This document shows positions 17,861-27,236 of a DNA stretch of 64,000 bases, piece after piece; position 1 is the first letter of the stretch, and every line of letters starts with the position of its first letter. Under the pieces are notes generated by a model. That model saw nothing but the letters and a program-made list of their open reading frames with translations, made no database searches and was not told the DNA's origin. The stretch covers positions 2,976,001 to 3,040,000 of the forward strand of contig NZ_CP031969.1 in the NCBI RefSeq assembly GCF_003443735.1, written 5' to 3'. A program made the position numbers and the translations under genes. Source of the DNA: Streptomyces sp. CC0208 (lineage in GTDB: Bacteria > Actinomycetota > Actinomycetes > Streptomycetales > Streptomycetaceae).

Positions 17861-18511
17861 TCAGTCGTTGGCGACCACGGGGTAGCGGGGCTCGTTCTCG
17901 GCCATCTGCCGCAGCGCGTCCTTGCGTTCACGCTTGGAGAGCCGGTCGATGTAGAGGTAGCCGTACAGGTGGTCGGTCTCGTGCTGCAGACACCGGGCGA
18001 AGTAGCCGGTACCGCGGACCTTGATCGGGTTGCCCTTCTCGTCCTGCCCGGTGACCTCGGCGTAGTCGGGGCGGGCGAGCGGGGCGTACGCGGTGGGCAC
18101 CGACAGACAGCCCTCGTTGCTCTCGTCCAGCTGGCGCCGGTCGGCGGGCAGGTCCACGAGCTTCGGGTTGCAGACGACACCCACGTGCCGCCGGCCCTCG
18201 TCGTCCTGGCAGTCGTACACGAAGACCTTCAGGTCGACGCCGATCTGGTTGGCGGCGAGGCCGACACCCTCGGCGGTGCGCTGGCTGGCGAACATGTCCG
18301 CGACCAGCTGGTCGAGCTCCTCACCGAACTCGGTGACGTCCTTGCACTCCTTGTGCAGCACGGGGTTCCCGACGACGGTGATGGGCCGCGAGGTGCCGCG
18401 CTCACGCCAGGCGTTCTCCCGCTCCTCGGTGTCCTCGGTGTCGATGACGAACCCCTCGTCGTCGACGGGGAGCACGCCCGCGTGCTGCTGATCGGTGTCC
18501 TGCTGGGCCAT
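17861..18511 (-). CDS. def: Peptide deformylase
   Basis: A 216-residue metallo-deformylase that removes the N-formyl group from new proteins. All three motifs are present: [10 protein letters not shown] (82-91), EGCLSVP with metal ligand Cys135, and HETDH (177-181) with two histidine ligands. An acidic N-terminal extension of about 40 residues precedes the catalytic core, as in several actinobacterial forms. ATG at 18511; no strong ribosome site seen. A hairpin at 17800-17839 ends the transcript. Confidence 0.95.
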   Translation of the reverse strand: MAQQDTDQQHAGVLPVDDEGFVIDTEDTEERENAWRERGTSRPITVVGNPVLHKECKDVTEFGEELDQLVADMFASQRTAEGVGLAANQIGVDLKVFVYDCQDDEGRRHVGVVCNPKLVDLPADRRQLDESNEGCLSVPTAYAPLARPDYAEVTGQDEKGNPIKVRGTGYFARCLQHETDHLYGYLYIDRLSKRERKDALRQMAENEPRYPVVAND

Positions 18512-18569
18512 GACCGACTTATGCCTTCCTGGAAAACTGGGATTCGGTGCTCAAGAGTACGGCGATGTG

Positions 18570-19550
18570 TCAGCAGACCTCTTCGAGATCACGCCAGTCC
18601 CGGGAGTCGGGGCTGTCGGCCACCCACCCGTCCAACAACCCCCGGACCAGCGAAGCCGGCGCAGCCACCCCGCACTCCCGCTCCGGCACCCACAGCTGCC
18701 CGTCCGTACGGTGCCCCAGTGGCCCGGGATGCCCCGGCTCGCTGTGATCGTGCGGGTCCAGGTGCTCCCCGTCGCCTTCGTCGGACGGCATCCGCGACTC
18801 GGAGCACATCCGGCACAGCAGCCGCACCGACGACGACCAGTCCTCCGCCGCGAACCCGGCGTCGGCCGCCAGCTGCTCCAGCGCGTCCCGGTCGGCCTCG
18901 GTGGCGGCCTCCAGCAACACCACCCAGGTCGGCACCGGCGACGGCGCCCACAGCTCGATCTCGTCGAAGACGGGATACGCGTGCCCGGACGCCGTGGTCC
19001 GCTCGCCGTGCGGCACCCCGTCGTGCAGCACGACCTCGCCCCAGCGCCGCCCGGAGGACGGCAGCGGGATGGACAGCACCTCGATACGGGCCGGGTCGAG
19101 CCGCCGCCCCCAGACCACCTCGGCCTCGCCCTCGGGAGACAGCCGTACGGCCGCGCTGCCGAGGTCCATGCCGAGCGGCTCACCCGCCGCGGTCGCCCCT
19201 CCCGGCACCCGCAGTCCGTACGCCTGCCAGGCCCGCCGGGCCAGCGGCCAGTCCTGGAGCGCGGTCGCGGCGATGCCGACGTTCCACCAGTCGGGTGCCC
19301 CGGTCTCCCGGTCGAGCAGCGCCACGGCACGCAGCCCGGCGGCCCGCGCCTGCTCCCAGTCGTGCCGGAACTTGTGCAGGAGGGCGAGGTTGAACCAGGA
19401 CTCGGACAGCCACGGCTCCAGGTCCGCGGCACGTGTCAGCAGCGCGCCCGCGTCCTCGTACCGACCGTCGCCGATCAGCGTGAACGCGCGGTCCGTGGCC
19501 TGCCGCCAGGAGGCGGAGGGCCGGTGCCGTCCCTTGCCGAAGATCCTCAC
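18570..19550 (-). CDS. TPR-like protein of unknown function
   Basis: 326 residues. The N-terminal third has helical repeats of TPR type (DRAFTLIGDGRYEDAGALLTRAADLEP, then SWFNLALLHKFRHDWEQAR), followed by a beta-rich region and a CRMC pair near 265. The short acidic/His stretch (EGDGEHLDPHDHSEPGH) may be a flexible loop. No enzymatic motif is recognised. I chose GTG at 19550 (VRIFGKGRHR); the frame stays open to 19622. It precedes def on the same strand with a 58-bp gap. Role unknown, perhaps a scaffold. Confidence 0.75.
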   Translation of the reverse strand: MRIFGKGRHRPSASWRQATDRAFTLIGDGRYEDAGALLTRAADLEPWLSESWFNLALLHKFRHDWEQARAAGLRAVALLDRETGAPDWWNVGIAATALQDWPLARRAWQAYGLRVPGGATAAGEPLGMDLGSAAVRLSPEGEAEVVWGRRLDPARIEVLSIPLPSSGRRWGEVVLHDGVPHGERTTASGHAYPVFDEIELWAPSPVPTWVVLLEAATEADRDALEQLAADAGFAAEDWSSSVRLLCRMCSESRMPSDEGDGEHLDPHDHSEPGHPGPLGHRTDGQLWVPERECGVAAPASLVRGLLDGWVADSPDSRDWRDLEEVC

Positions 19551-19654
19551 GATTCCCGCCTGCCGGTTCCGTCGAGTGGGCTGGCTGTGCCCCCGGACAC
19601 CCTCTCTCTCGCATCCAACCACGTGCGCTTGGAAGGGCGCTCATTACCCATGGG

Positions 19655-20911
19655 TTACCCCGTCACGGGCGAGGTCAGACAGTCTCTCGACAGTACCCGG
19701 GCCAGCGCTTCCACGACCTCCGGAGCGTAGTCCCCCGCGGTGCCCAGGCGCAGCTCCTCGAGCGCCGTCAATGGCCCGCCCGGTCCGGCGTCCCGCGCCT
19801 TCTCCTCGTAGGCGTTGACGGCCCGCACGATCCGCGCCGCGAGCGGCTGCTCCCGGCAGGGGTCGGCCTGCCGCTCCACGACCACGGCGACGGCCGCGTC
19901 GACGCCCGTCTGCCGTACGACGGCCCCGCCGAGCAGCGCGATGCGGCGCTGCTCGGCGAGGGGCAGGGCGGCGGTGGCTCCCGCGGGGACCGGGTCGACG
20001 AGGCTCAGCTGACCGATGTCGTGCATGAGGGCGGCGTATTCCAGGACGGTGAGCTCGGGCCGGGACATCCCCAGGTCGCGCCCGACCTCCCGGCTGAGCG
20101 CGGCGACCCTGCGGGCGTGCCCGGCGGGCGTGTACCCGGCGATCTCGGTGGCGCGGGCGAGGGAGGCGATGGTCTGCCGGTAGGTGCAGCGGACGGCGGC
20201 GTACCGGCGGACGGAGAGCTGGGTGAGCAGCAGCGGCACCGAGAAGACGGGCAGCGCCCACAGTCCCGCGACGGCCACCGCGAGCGCCATCACGGCCCCG
20301 GTGGCGACGACGGCGGACCCGATGCCGAGCAGGGCACGCAGCTCGTCCCGGAGCAGCGGGCCGAAGGGCCAGCGGGTGCGGGAGTGCGCGAGGGCGGCCG
20401 CGAGCACGGCGTCGCACAGCGCGGTCAGCGAGAGCAGGGCGAGCAGGAGCAGGGCGTAGGCGGGTCCGTCCCACTGTGTGAACGTGCCCTGGTTGTAGAG
20501 GGGTTGGAAGCACACGGCGGCGAACCCGACGGTGAGGACACGGCGGGCGAGCTGGTCGGCGGTGGGGCCCTGGCCGCGTCCGACGTGCGGCACGCTGCCG
20601 ACGAGGGAGGCGGCGAGGACGACGGTGACGACCTGGGCTGCGCCGTGCTGCGTGGGCGTGCTGGCGTTCTCGCCGAGCAGGGCGTACGACAGCGCCCCGG
20701 CGGCACCGAGCGGGGCGGCCTCCCTGACGTGGGGGCCGCTGCGCCGGTTGAGTTCACCGACGGTGATCAGCATGCCGAAGGCGAGGGCGGTGCCGCGCTC
20801 CTCGAGACCGGTCCACAGGACGGAGGCGAGGGAGCCGAGGGCGAGGAGGGCGGCGCAGGTATGGACGAGGGTGAGGAGCGGCGGCCGGCGGAGCGTCCTG
20901 GGCGCGCTCAC
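19655..20911 (-). CDS. Membrane HD-domain protein, degenerate HD-GYP
   Basis: 418 residues. About six membrane segments in the first 230 residues are followed by an HD domain with HARRVAAL, the HD pair in LMHDIGQLS, and helices to the end. The HHxxxDGxGYP segment that defines active HD-GYP c-di-GMP phosphodiesterases is not present; VVVERQADPCREQ stands in that area. It may bind rather than cleave a nucleotide, or act on another substrate. GTG at 20911 overlaps the stop of the preceding HD-GYP gene (GTGA). Confidence 0.8.
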   Translation of the reverse strand: MSAPRTLRRPPLLTLVHTCAALLALGSLASVLWTGLEERGTALAFGMLITVGELNRRSGPHVREAAPLGAAGALSYALLGENASTPTQHGAAQVVTVVLAASLVGSVPHVGRGQGPTADQLARRVLTVGFAAVCFQPLYNQGTFTQWDGPAYALLLLALLSLTALCDAVLAAALAHSRTRWPFGPLLRDELRALLGIGSAVVATGAVMALAVAVAGLWALPVFSVPLLLTQLSVRRYAAVRCTYRQTIASLARATEIAGYTPAGHARRVAALSREVGRDLGMSRPELTVLEYAALMHDIGQLSLVDPVPAGATAALPLAEQRRIALLGGAVVRQTGVDAAVAVVVERQADPCREQPLAARIVRAVNAYEEKARDAGPGGPLTALEELRLGTAGDYAPEVVEALARVLSRDCLTSPVTG

Positions 20912-22233
20912 CGGCGTACCCCCGGCCGCCCCGCGCTGGTCGGTCGGGGATGTGGCACACCAGCCTCGTCCACCTCGTCCGCCTCGTCCGCGGTCACCGC
21001 CGGATGCCAGCCGTGCCGGGACAGGGCGCGGACGAGGGCCGTCACCATCCGCGGGTCGAACTGGCTGCCCGCGCACCGCTCCAGCTCCTCCAGCGCGGTC
21101 CCGACGGGCCGGGCGCGCCGGTAGGAGCGGGTGGACGTCATGGCGTCGAAGGCGTCGGCCACGGCCACCACCCGTGCCGACTCCGGAATCTGGCCGCCCC
21201 TGAGTCCGTACGGGTACCCGCTCCCGTCCAGTCGTTCGTGGTGGTGCAGGACGGCGGCCCTGGCCTCCCCGAGGAAGGAGATGCCCCGGACCATCTCGTG
21301 CCCGTACTCGGGATGCAGCTCGATGACCCGCCGCTCCTCCGGCGTCAGCGGGCCGTCCTTCCTGAGCAGCCGCGTCGGCACCCCGAGCTTCCCCACGTCG
21401 TGCAGGATCCCGGCGAACCGCAGCACCTCGATGCGGGCGTCGTCCATGCCGAGCTCCCGCGCGATCATCATCGACGCCTGTCCGACCCGCTCGCTGTGCC
21501 CGCGCGTGTACTCGTCCTTGATGTCGACGGCCTGCACCAGCGCCCGGATGGTGGCCTGGTGGGCGGCCCGCTCCCGGTGGTACTGCGCGAACACCCACCC
21601 CGACACACACATCGGCAGCAGCACGAGCAACGCGGCGACGGGACCGTAGGGACTGCGCCACAGCACGGCCATCATGAGTCCGGCCAGCCCGTGCACGGCG
21701 ACGGGAGCGAGGGAGCGCAGAAACAGTCCGCGCCAGGACCGCCGTACGGGAATCCGCTCGGCGAGGGCCAGGATTCCTCCGTCCAGCAGGCTCAGCACCA
21801 GGCAGAAGACGAGCACCGCGACCCCGGCCGGGGCCAGCGCGTACGGGAAGTCGGAGGATTCGACCGCGTCCGGGCCGCCCATCGCCCCGTGCACCCGTGC
21901 GGCCGCCCACACGCTCACCGCGAGCTGCGCGGCCCGCCAGAGCCGGCGCAGGCCACGCGGGCGCCGCTCGACCGGGGACAGCAGTGCCCCCGGCAGCGCC
22001 ACGAGGGCGGCGGCCGGGGGCGGCAGCAGAAAGGCGCCGGCGAGCAGGACGGGATAGAAGGTGCCGGCGAACCGCCACCGGGCGGCGGCCTGCTCGCATC
22101 CGGCGGACAGCGCGGCGAGCAGGGCGAGCGCCCACCAGGGGGTGCGGACGGCCGGCAGCGGCAGCAGACAGAGCAGTGCGGCTACGGCGACGCAGGCGAC
22201 GTACGCACGCGCGCGTGCCGGTACCGCCTCCAT
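20908..22233 (-). CDS. Membrane HD-GYP domain phosphodiesterase-like protein
   Basis: 441 residues. The membrane part covers about residues 10-235 (six or more helices), followed by a full HD-GYP domain: HSERVGQA, HDVGKLGVP, HPEYGHEM, and HHERLDGSGYP with FDAMTSTRSYR. Such proteins hydrolyse cyclic di-GMP or related signals at the membrane. ATG at 22233 with GGAGGGG. Translationally coupled to a second, degenerate HD protein. Lies downstream of sigR-rsrA on the same strand with a 112-bp gap, so co-transcription is possible. Confidence 0.87.
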   Translation of the reverse strand: MEAVPARARAYVACVAVAALLCLLPLPAVRTPWWALALLAALSAGCEQAAARWRFAGTFYPVLLAGAFLLPPPAAALVALPGALLSPVERRPRGLRRLWRAAQLAVSVWAAARVHGAMGGPDAVESSDFPYALAPAGVAVLVFCLVLSLLDGGILALAERIPVRRSWRGLFLRSLAPVAVHGLAGLMMAVLWRSPYGPVAALLVLLPMCVSGWVFAQYHRERAAHQATIRALVQAVDIKDEYTRGHSERVGQASMMIARELGMDDARIEVLRFAGILHDVGKLGVPTRLLRKDGPLTPEERRVIELHPEYGHEMVRGISFLGEARAAVLHHHERLDGSGYPYGLRGGQIPESARVVAVADAFDAMTSTRSYRRARPVGTALEELERCAGSQFDPRMVTALVRALSRHGWHPAVTADEADEVDEAGVPHPRPTSAGRPGVRR

Positions 22234-22345
22234 GTCGCCCCTCCAGCCCAGTCCGCACAGCTGCCAGGAGCGTAGGACGGTGAGGGGAGGCGGCGCGGGG
22301 TGATCACCTGCTGATTAGCACGTTCGAGTGAACGGCGACCGGTGG

Positions 22346-22657
22346 TCAGGACTCCTGCGGAGTCACCGGCGAGGCCGTCACGTCGTGCTCGGGCACGGTC
22401 TGTCCCGAACGGATCAGATCGAGCCGCCCGAGGACCTTGGAGCGCAGGTCGCTGGGCACGTCGTCATGACCGCAGCACCGCTTGACCAGCTTCTTCACGG
22501 CCTCTTCGAGGCCGTACTTCTCCAGACACGGCGAGCACTCGCTGAAGTGCTGCTTGAACTTGGCGCGATCGACGTCCGGCATCTCGCTGTCGAGGAACTC
22601 GTAGAGATGATCGAGTACCTCACTGCAGTCCGTCTCGTGCGGCTCTCCGCAGCTCAT
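22346..22657 (-). CDS. rsrA: RsrA, zinc-binding anti-sigma factor
   Basis: A 103-residue ZAS-family anti-sigma factor that holds sigma-R inactive while reduced and lets go when disulfide stress oxidises it. The zinc/thiol-switch residues Cys11, His37, Cys41 and Cys44 (HFSECSPC) are at the same numbers as in S. coelicolor RsrA; Cys3, Cys61 and Cys62 are also kept. ATG at 22657 overlaps the sigR stop (ATGA), which keeps the pair in stoichiometry. Confidence 0.96.
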   Translation of the reverse strand: MSCGEPHETDCSEVLDHLYEFLDSEMPDVDRAKFKQHFSECSPCLEKYGLEEAVKKLVKRCCGHDDVPSDLRSKVLGRLDLIRSGQTVPEHDVTASPVTPQES

Positions 22658-23337
22658 GAGCCCGAGCCTTTCGCTTCGTTCGACTCCCCGGCACCGGCCG
22701 GCACGAGCCCGCGCTCACGCGCGTAGTCCTCCAACATGCCGCGCAGTTGACGGCGACCGCGGTGCAGGCGGGACATCACCGTACCGATGGGTGTCCCCAT
22801 GATGTCCGCGATCTCCTTGTACGCAAAGCCCTCTACGTCAGCGAGGTAGACGGCGATGCGGAATTCCTCGGGGATCGCCTGCAGCGCTTCCTTCACGTCC
22901 GAGTCGGGCAGGTGGTCGAGGGCCTGCGACTCGGCGGAGCGCAGACCGGTCGACATGTGCGACTCGGCACGCGCGAGCTGCCAGTCCTCGATCTCCTCGG
23001 CCGCGGAGCGCTGGGGTTCGCGCTGCTTCTTGCGGTACGAGTTGATGAACGTGTTGGTGAGGATCCGGTACAGCCACGCCTTGAGGTTGGTCCCCTCGCG
23101 GAACTGGTGGAAGGACGCGTACGCCTTGGCGTACGTCTCCTGCACCAGGTCCTCGGCGTCGGCCGGGTTGCGCGTCATGCGCAGCGCGGCCGAGTACATC
23201 TGGTCGAGGAATTCGAGCGCGTCCCGCTCGAAGCGCGCGGTGCGCTCCGCAGTCGACTCCGTGCTCGCGCCCTGGCCCTCGGGCTGCTCCGCCTGGCCGT
23301 TGTCGGTCCCAGCGTCGATCCCAGTGACCGGACCCAC
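22654..23337 (-). CDS. sigR: Sigma-R, ECF sigma factor for thiol stress
   Basis: A 227-residue group IV sigma factor. Region 2 includes [17 protein letters not shown] and region 4 [26 protein letters not shown]. It drives thioredoxin, mycothiol and other thiol-repair genes. The chosen start is the GTG at 23337, giving exactly the S. coelicolor length. The frame stays open to an ATG at 23502 with GGAGAGGAAG upstream, adding exactly 55 residues: the unstable isoform sigma-R'. That start lies downstream of the sigma-R promoter at 23562-23587, giving autoinduction. The GTG at 23337 abuts GAGGAG unusually closely. Confidence 0.95.
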   Translation of the reverse strand: MGPVTGIDAGTDNGQAEQPEGQGASTESTAERTARFERDALEFLDQMYSAALRMTRNPADAEDLVQETYAKAYASFHQFREGTNLKAWLYRILTNTFINSYRKKQREPQRSAAEEIEDWQLARAESHMSTGLRSAESQALDHLPDSDVKEALQAIPEEFRIAVYLADVEGFAYKEIADIMGTPIGTVMSRLHRGRRQLRGMLEDYARERGLVPAGAGESNEAKGSGS

Positions 23338-23561
23338 CTCCTCAAGATTCCGGGCAGCAACGAAACCGGTGCCACCGGAATTGGAGGATAGACGACTACC
23401 CGTCCCGGCCGCCCCTCGAATAGGGGTGGTCTTGGCCGCATGCAGCACCGTCCAGTCCAGGTCAGCGCGGCTGCTACGGCTCGGGCAGAAGGTCGAACCC
23501 ATGCGGCTGACTTCCTCTCCTACGACGGTCTGCGCTGTTCCTCAGCGCTTCTGACCGTCTC

Positions 23562-23587
23562 AACAGAGGTTCACGACTCAGCATTCC
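23562..23587 (-). promoter_or_regulatory. Sigma-R-dependent promoter of sigR (p2)
   Basis: On the minus strand GGAAT (23587-23583), an 18-nt spacer and GTT (23564-23562) match the sigma-R consensus GGAAT-N18-GTT exactly. It lies about 60 nt upstream of the sigma-R' ATG at 23502, as expected for the positive-feedback promoter. Confidence 0.85.
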
Positions 23588-23594
23588 CTGGCTT

Positions 23595-24224
23595 TTACCT
23601 CAGTGACCCGACCCACTTCACGACCGCGTCCGTGATGACCGTCACGGCCTCGTCCTGGGTGATCTCCGCCCGCTTCGGTACGGCGAAGCCGTGATCGCCG
23701 TAGGGCACCTCGACCAGTTCGAACGATCCGTCCGGGAATTCGCCGGGCTTTCCGAACGGGTCGTTGCCGCCCTGTACGACCAGGGTGGGCACCCCGGATC
23801 CGAGCAACTCGTCGGCGCGCGACTTCTCCGGCCTGCCCGGCGGGTGCAGCGGGAAGCTCAGGGCGAGCACCGCGGCGGCGCCCAGTTCCACGGCCGTACG
23901 GCAGGCGACGCGGGCTCCCGCGCTGCGCCCTCCGGAGACCACCGGGAGGCCGGGCTTCACGAGAGCGGGCCACAGGCCCCGCCATCCCACGTCCAGCGTC
24001 TTCGGTGCGGGGGCGAGCTTCTTGCATGCCACCCGCCAGGGCTGCTCGACCAGCGCCACGCTCGCTCCGTGGCCGGGGAGCACCCGGGCGAGCGCCTGGA
24101 GGTCCCGCGCCTCGATGCCGCCGCCGGCGCCATGGCTGACGGCCAGCACGAGCCGTGGCTTCTTCGCCGGGTGCCAGGTGATGCGGGCGTCCCCGGCCCC
24201 GGTGCTGATGATCTCGGTCTTCAC
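23595..24224 (-). CDS. Alpha/beta-hydrolase, KANL3/Tex30-like
   Basis: 209 residues with an alpha/beta-hydrolase fold: oxyanion-region SHGAGGG near 30, nucleophile elbow GGRSAGARVA (GxSxG) near 98, Asp in QGGNDPFG near 150 and His in YGDHGFAV near 177. This matches the KANL3/Tex30-type hydrolase family with no assigned substrate. GTG start at 24224 with no obvious ribosome site, 9 bp after the SRAP gene stop, so they are probably one transcript. The sigR promoter lies just beyond its stop. Confidence 0.82.
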   Translation of the reverse strand: MKTEIISTGAGDARITWHPAKKPRLVLAVSHGAGGGIEARDLQALARVLPGHGASVALVEQPWRVACKKLAPAPKTLDVGWRGLWPALVKPGLPVVSGGRSAGARVACRTAVELGAAAVLALSFPLHPPGRPEKSRADELLGSGVPTLVVQGGNDPFGKPGEFPDGSFELVEVPYGDHGFAVPKRAEITQDEAVTVITDAVVKWVGSLR

Positions 24225-24233
24225 ACCAGAAGG

Positions 24234-25049
24234 CTAGAAGAGTGTGCCCTCCTCGGGCCCCTCCAGCTCCTTCAGCAGTTCCGGTCCGTTGTTGCGGACG
24301 TTGCTGACGGCGGTGGAGACCGGGTAGGCCCGCATCAGCCCCTCGGGCGGCGGCGCGAGCAGGGAGCGCAGGTCGTGGAGGTCGGTGCGGGACGGGTCGA
24401 GCCAGGTGTCCCAGCGGTCCGGGGTCAGCATCAGCGGCATCCGGGGGTGGATGTCGGCGAGGGAGCGTGGGCCCTCAGCCGGGGACACGGCCAGCGGGCC
24501 GGTCTCCGCCTCGGTGGTGATCACGGAGCAGGTCGCCCACCAGGCCTGCGGGTGGTCGTCGGGCAGGGTCTTGTCCCGCCAGAACTCGTACAGCCCGGCC
24601 ATCGCGAACACCGAACCGTCGGCGGGCAGCACGAAGTAGGGCTGCTTGCGCGGCCGCTTCTTCCTGCCCTCGACCTCCAGCTCCCGCTCGCCGACGCCGG
24701 TGACCCACTCGTAGTAGCCGTCGGCGGGGATGACGCAGCGGCGGGTGGCGAAGGCCCTCTTGTACGACGGCTTCTCGTGCACGGTCTCCGCGCGCGCGTT
24801 GATCATCCGGGCCGCGCCCTCGGGAGTCTTCGACCAGCTCGGGACCAGGCCCCACTTCAGCTTCCGCAGCTGCCGAACCGGTCGCGGGTCGGACACGTCC
24901 TTAAGAGGACGGTCAAGGACGGCGTAGACCTCCTTGGTCGGGGCCACGTTGTAGTCGGGCTCCAGGGATTCCTCGGGTTCCCACGTCTCGATCTCAAAGA
25001 TTCCCGCGAGATCCTCGGGCCCACGACTGGCTGCATACCGTCCGCACAT
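24234..25049 (-). CDS. SRAP (HMCES/YedK) abasic-site DNA-protein crosslinker
   Basis: 271 residues. The start MCGRYAAS places the catalytic Cys2 directly after the initiator Met, as required for thiazolidine crosslinking to abasic sites in single-stranded DNA. Other family residues: the NARAET segment, GYYEW with the active Glu, and HPRMP with the active His. The ATG at 25049 is therefore firm; the open frame back to 25124 is not used. Divergent from the M50-like gene across 50 bp. Confidence 0.93.
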   Translation of the reverse strand: MCGRYAASRGPEDLAGIFEIETWEPEESLEPDYNVAPTKEVYAVLDRPLKDVSDPRPVRQLRKLKWGLVPSWSKTPEGAARMINARAETVHEKPSYKRAFATRRCVIPADGYYEWVTGVGERELEVEGRKKRPRKQPYFVLPADGSVFAMAGLYEFWRDKTLPDDHPQAWWATCSVITTEAETGPLAVSPAEGPRSLADIHPRMPLMLTPDRWDTWLDPSRTDLHDLRSLLAPPPEGLMRAYPVSTAVSNVRNNGPELLKELEGPEEGTLF

Positions 25050-25099
25050 ACGTGCCACACTGCCAGACTCCGTACGAGGAGAGGGAGCCACCGGGAAAC

Positions 25100-25813
25100 A
25101 TGGACACCAGCACAGCGACCTCACTCTGGGACGAGCTCACCGGCCTCCAGCCCGACCCCGACCTGTGGGTGGTGTTGGGCACCATGGCGGCGGCGCTCGC
25201 CGTAGTGGTCCCCCATACGCTGTGGCGGCTCTCGCGCAACGCCATCACCATCGCCCACGAGGGCGGCCACGGTCTGGTCGCCCTGTTGACCGGACGTCAG
25301 CTCACCGGCATACGGCTGCACTCCGACACCAGCGGCCTCACCGTCAGCCGGGGCAAGCCGCACGGCATCGGCATGATCCTCACCGCCGCGGCCGGCTACA
25401 CCGCTCCCCCGCTGCTCGGTCTCGGCGGCGCCGCCCTGCTCGCCGCCGGCCGCATCACCCTGCTGCTGTGGGCGGCGACGGCCCTGCTGGTGGCGATGCT
25501 GGTGATGATCCGCAACGCGTACGGGGCGCTGACGGTGCTGGTCACCGGCGGCACGTTCGTGGTGGTGTCCTGGCTCGCCGGGCCCCAGGTGCAGGCGGCG
25601 TTCGCGTACGCGGCGGTGTGGTTCCTGCTCCTTGGCGGGGTGCGTCCCGCTTTCGAGCTACAGGCGAAGAGGGCGCGGGGCGGGGCGGGTGACTCGGACG
25701 CGGACCAGTTGTCCCGCCTGACGCACGTACCCGCGGGACTGTGGCTGTTCCTGTTCCACGCGGTGAGTGTGTGCTCACTGATAGGCGGCGGCAGGTGGTT
25801 GCTGCAGGTGTGA
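25100..25813 (+). CDS. M50B-type membrane metalloprotease-like protein
   Basis: 237 residues with about six membrane segments. The zinc motif HEGGH sits in the second hydrophobic part (AITIAHEGGHGLVALLTG, near residue 52), as in intramembrane M50 proteases; the NPDG-type third ligand is not obvious. Streptomycete copies are annotated as M50 family. Substrate unknown. ATG at 25100; GGAGAGGGAG lies about 13 nt upstream. Shares a short divergent promoter region with the SRAP gene. Confidence 0.8.
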   Translation: MDTSTATSLWDELTGLQPDPDLWVVLGTMAAALAVVVPHTLWRLSRNAITIAHEGGHGLVALLTGRQLTGIRLHSDTSGLTVSRGKPHGIGMILTAAAGYTAPPLLGLGGAALLAAGRITLLLWAATALLVAMLVMIRNAYGALTVLVTGGTFVVVSWLAGPQVQAAFAYAAVWFLLLGGVRPAFELQAKRARGGAGDSDADQLSRLTHVPAGLWLFLFHAVSVCSLIGGGRWLLQV

Positions 25814-25898
25814 CACGGTCCCGAGGACGCCCGTCCCAGGCGTGCTCCCGGCCCGACGGCACCGCACCGGGAGCACGACCCCCTACTAAAGTGGCCCC

Positions 25899-27224
25899 AT
25901 GGCTTCGAACCCCTCAGACACCGCCCTCTGGCCCGCCCCCCACGCGAGCGCAGCCGTCGACGCGACGGTCCACGTACCGGGGTCGAAGTCGGTCACGAAC
26001 CGGGCTCTCGTCCTGGCCGCCCTTGCCAGCGAGCCGGGCTGGCTGCGCCGCCCCCTGCGTTCCCGCGACACCCTCCTCATGGCGGCGGCCCTTCGCGAGA
26101 TGGGCGTGGGCATCGAAGAGGGAGTCGGTCCCGACGGCACCGGTGAGACCTGGCGGGTCCTGCCGGCAGGCCTCCGCGGCCCCGCCACGGTGGACGTCGG
26201 CAACGCGGGCACCGTCATGCGCTTCCTCCCGCCCGTCGCCGCGCTGGCGGACGGCCCGATCCACTTCGACGGCGACCCGAGGTCGTACGAGCGCCCCCTG
26301 ACCGGTGTGATCGACGCCCTGCGCGCCCTCGGGGCGCGGATCGACGACGACGGCCGCGGCGCGCTGCCGCTCACCGTGCACGGCGGCGGCGCCCTGGACG
26401 GCGGACCGGTCGAGATCGACGCGTCCTCGTCGTCCCAGTTCGTGTCGGCGCTCCTGCTGTCCGGCCCGCGCTTCAACCAGGGCGTCGAGGTCCGGCACAC
26501 GGGCTCGGCGCTGCCCTCGATGCCGCACATCCGGATGACCGTGGACATGCTGCGCGCGGTGGGCGCCCAGGTGGACACCCCGGAGTCGGGCGGCGAGCCG
26601 AACGTCTGGCGGGTCACGCCGGGCGCCCTGCTGGGCCGGGACCTCACCGTCGAACCCGACCTGTCCAACGCCCAGCCGTTCCTGGCGGCCGCCCTGGTGA
26701 CCGGCGGCAAGGTCGTCATCCCGGACTGGCCGGCCCGCACCACCCAGCCCGGTGACCGGCTGCGCAAGATCTTCACCGAGATGGGCGGTTCCTGCGAACT
26801 CACCGAGTACGGCCTGGTGTTCACCGGTTCGGGTGCGATCCACGGCATCGACGCCGACCTCGGCGAGGTCGGCGAGCTGACCCCCGGCATCGCGGCCGTG
26901 GCGGCCCTCGCGGACTCCCCCTCCACCCTGCGCGGGGTGTCCCATCTGCGCCTGCACGAGACGGACCGGCTGGCCGCGCTCACCAAGGAGATCAACGAAC
27001 TCGGCGGTGACGTCACCGAGACGGCCGACGGCCTGCACATCCGCCCGCGCCGGTTGCACGGCGGGATCTTCCACACCTACGAGGACCACCGCATGGCCAC
27101 GGCCGGCGCGGTCATCGGCCTCGCGGTCGAGGGCGTGCAGATCGAGAACGTCGCCACGACGGCCAAGACGCTGCCGGACTTCCCCGACATGTGGAGCGGG
27201 ATGCTCGGGAGCGAGAAGGCGTAG
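25899..27224 (+). CDS. aroA: 3-Phosphoshikimate 1-carboxyvinyltransferase (EPSP synthase)
   Basis: A 441-residue shikimate-pathway enzyme joining shikimate-3-phosphate and PEP. Family marks: [10 protein letters not shown] near residue 28, [12 protein letters not shown] near 105, the [14 protein letters not shown] stretch near 182, and [16 protein letters not shown] near 350. ATG at 25899. Followed 12 bp later by rsgA on the same strand, likely co-transcribed. Confidence 0.95.
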   Translation: MASNPSDTALWPAPHASAAVDATVHVPGSKSVTNRALVLAALASEPGWLRRPLRSRDTLLMAAALREMGVGIEEGVGPDGTGETWRVLPAGLRGPATVDVGNAGTVMRFLPPVAALADGPIHFDGDPRSYERPLTGVIDALRALGARIDDDGRGALPLTVHGGGALDGGPVEIDASSSSQFVSALLLSGPRFNQGVEVRHTGSALPSMPHIRMTVDMLRAVGAQVDTPESGGEPNVWRVTPGALLGRDLTVEPDLSNAQPFLAAALVTGGKVVIPDWPARTTQPGDRLRKIFTEMGGSCELTEYGLVFTGSGAIHGIDADLGEVGELTPGIAAVAALADSPSTLRGVSHLRLHETDRLAALTKEINELGGDVTETADGLHIRPRRLHGGIFHTYEDHRMATAGAVIGLAVEGVQIENVATTAKTLPDFPDMWSGMLGSEKA

Positions 27225-27236
27225 GGGACACACGCC

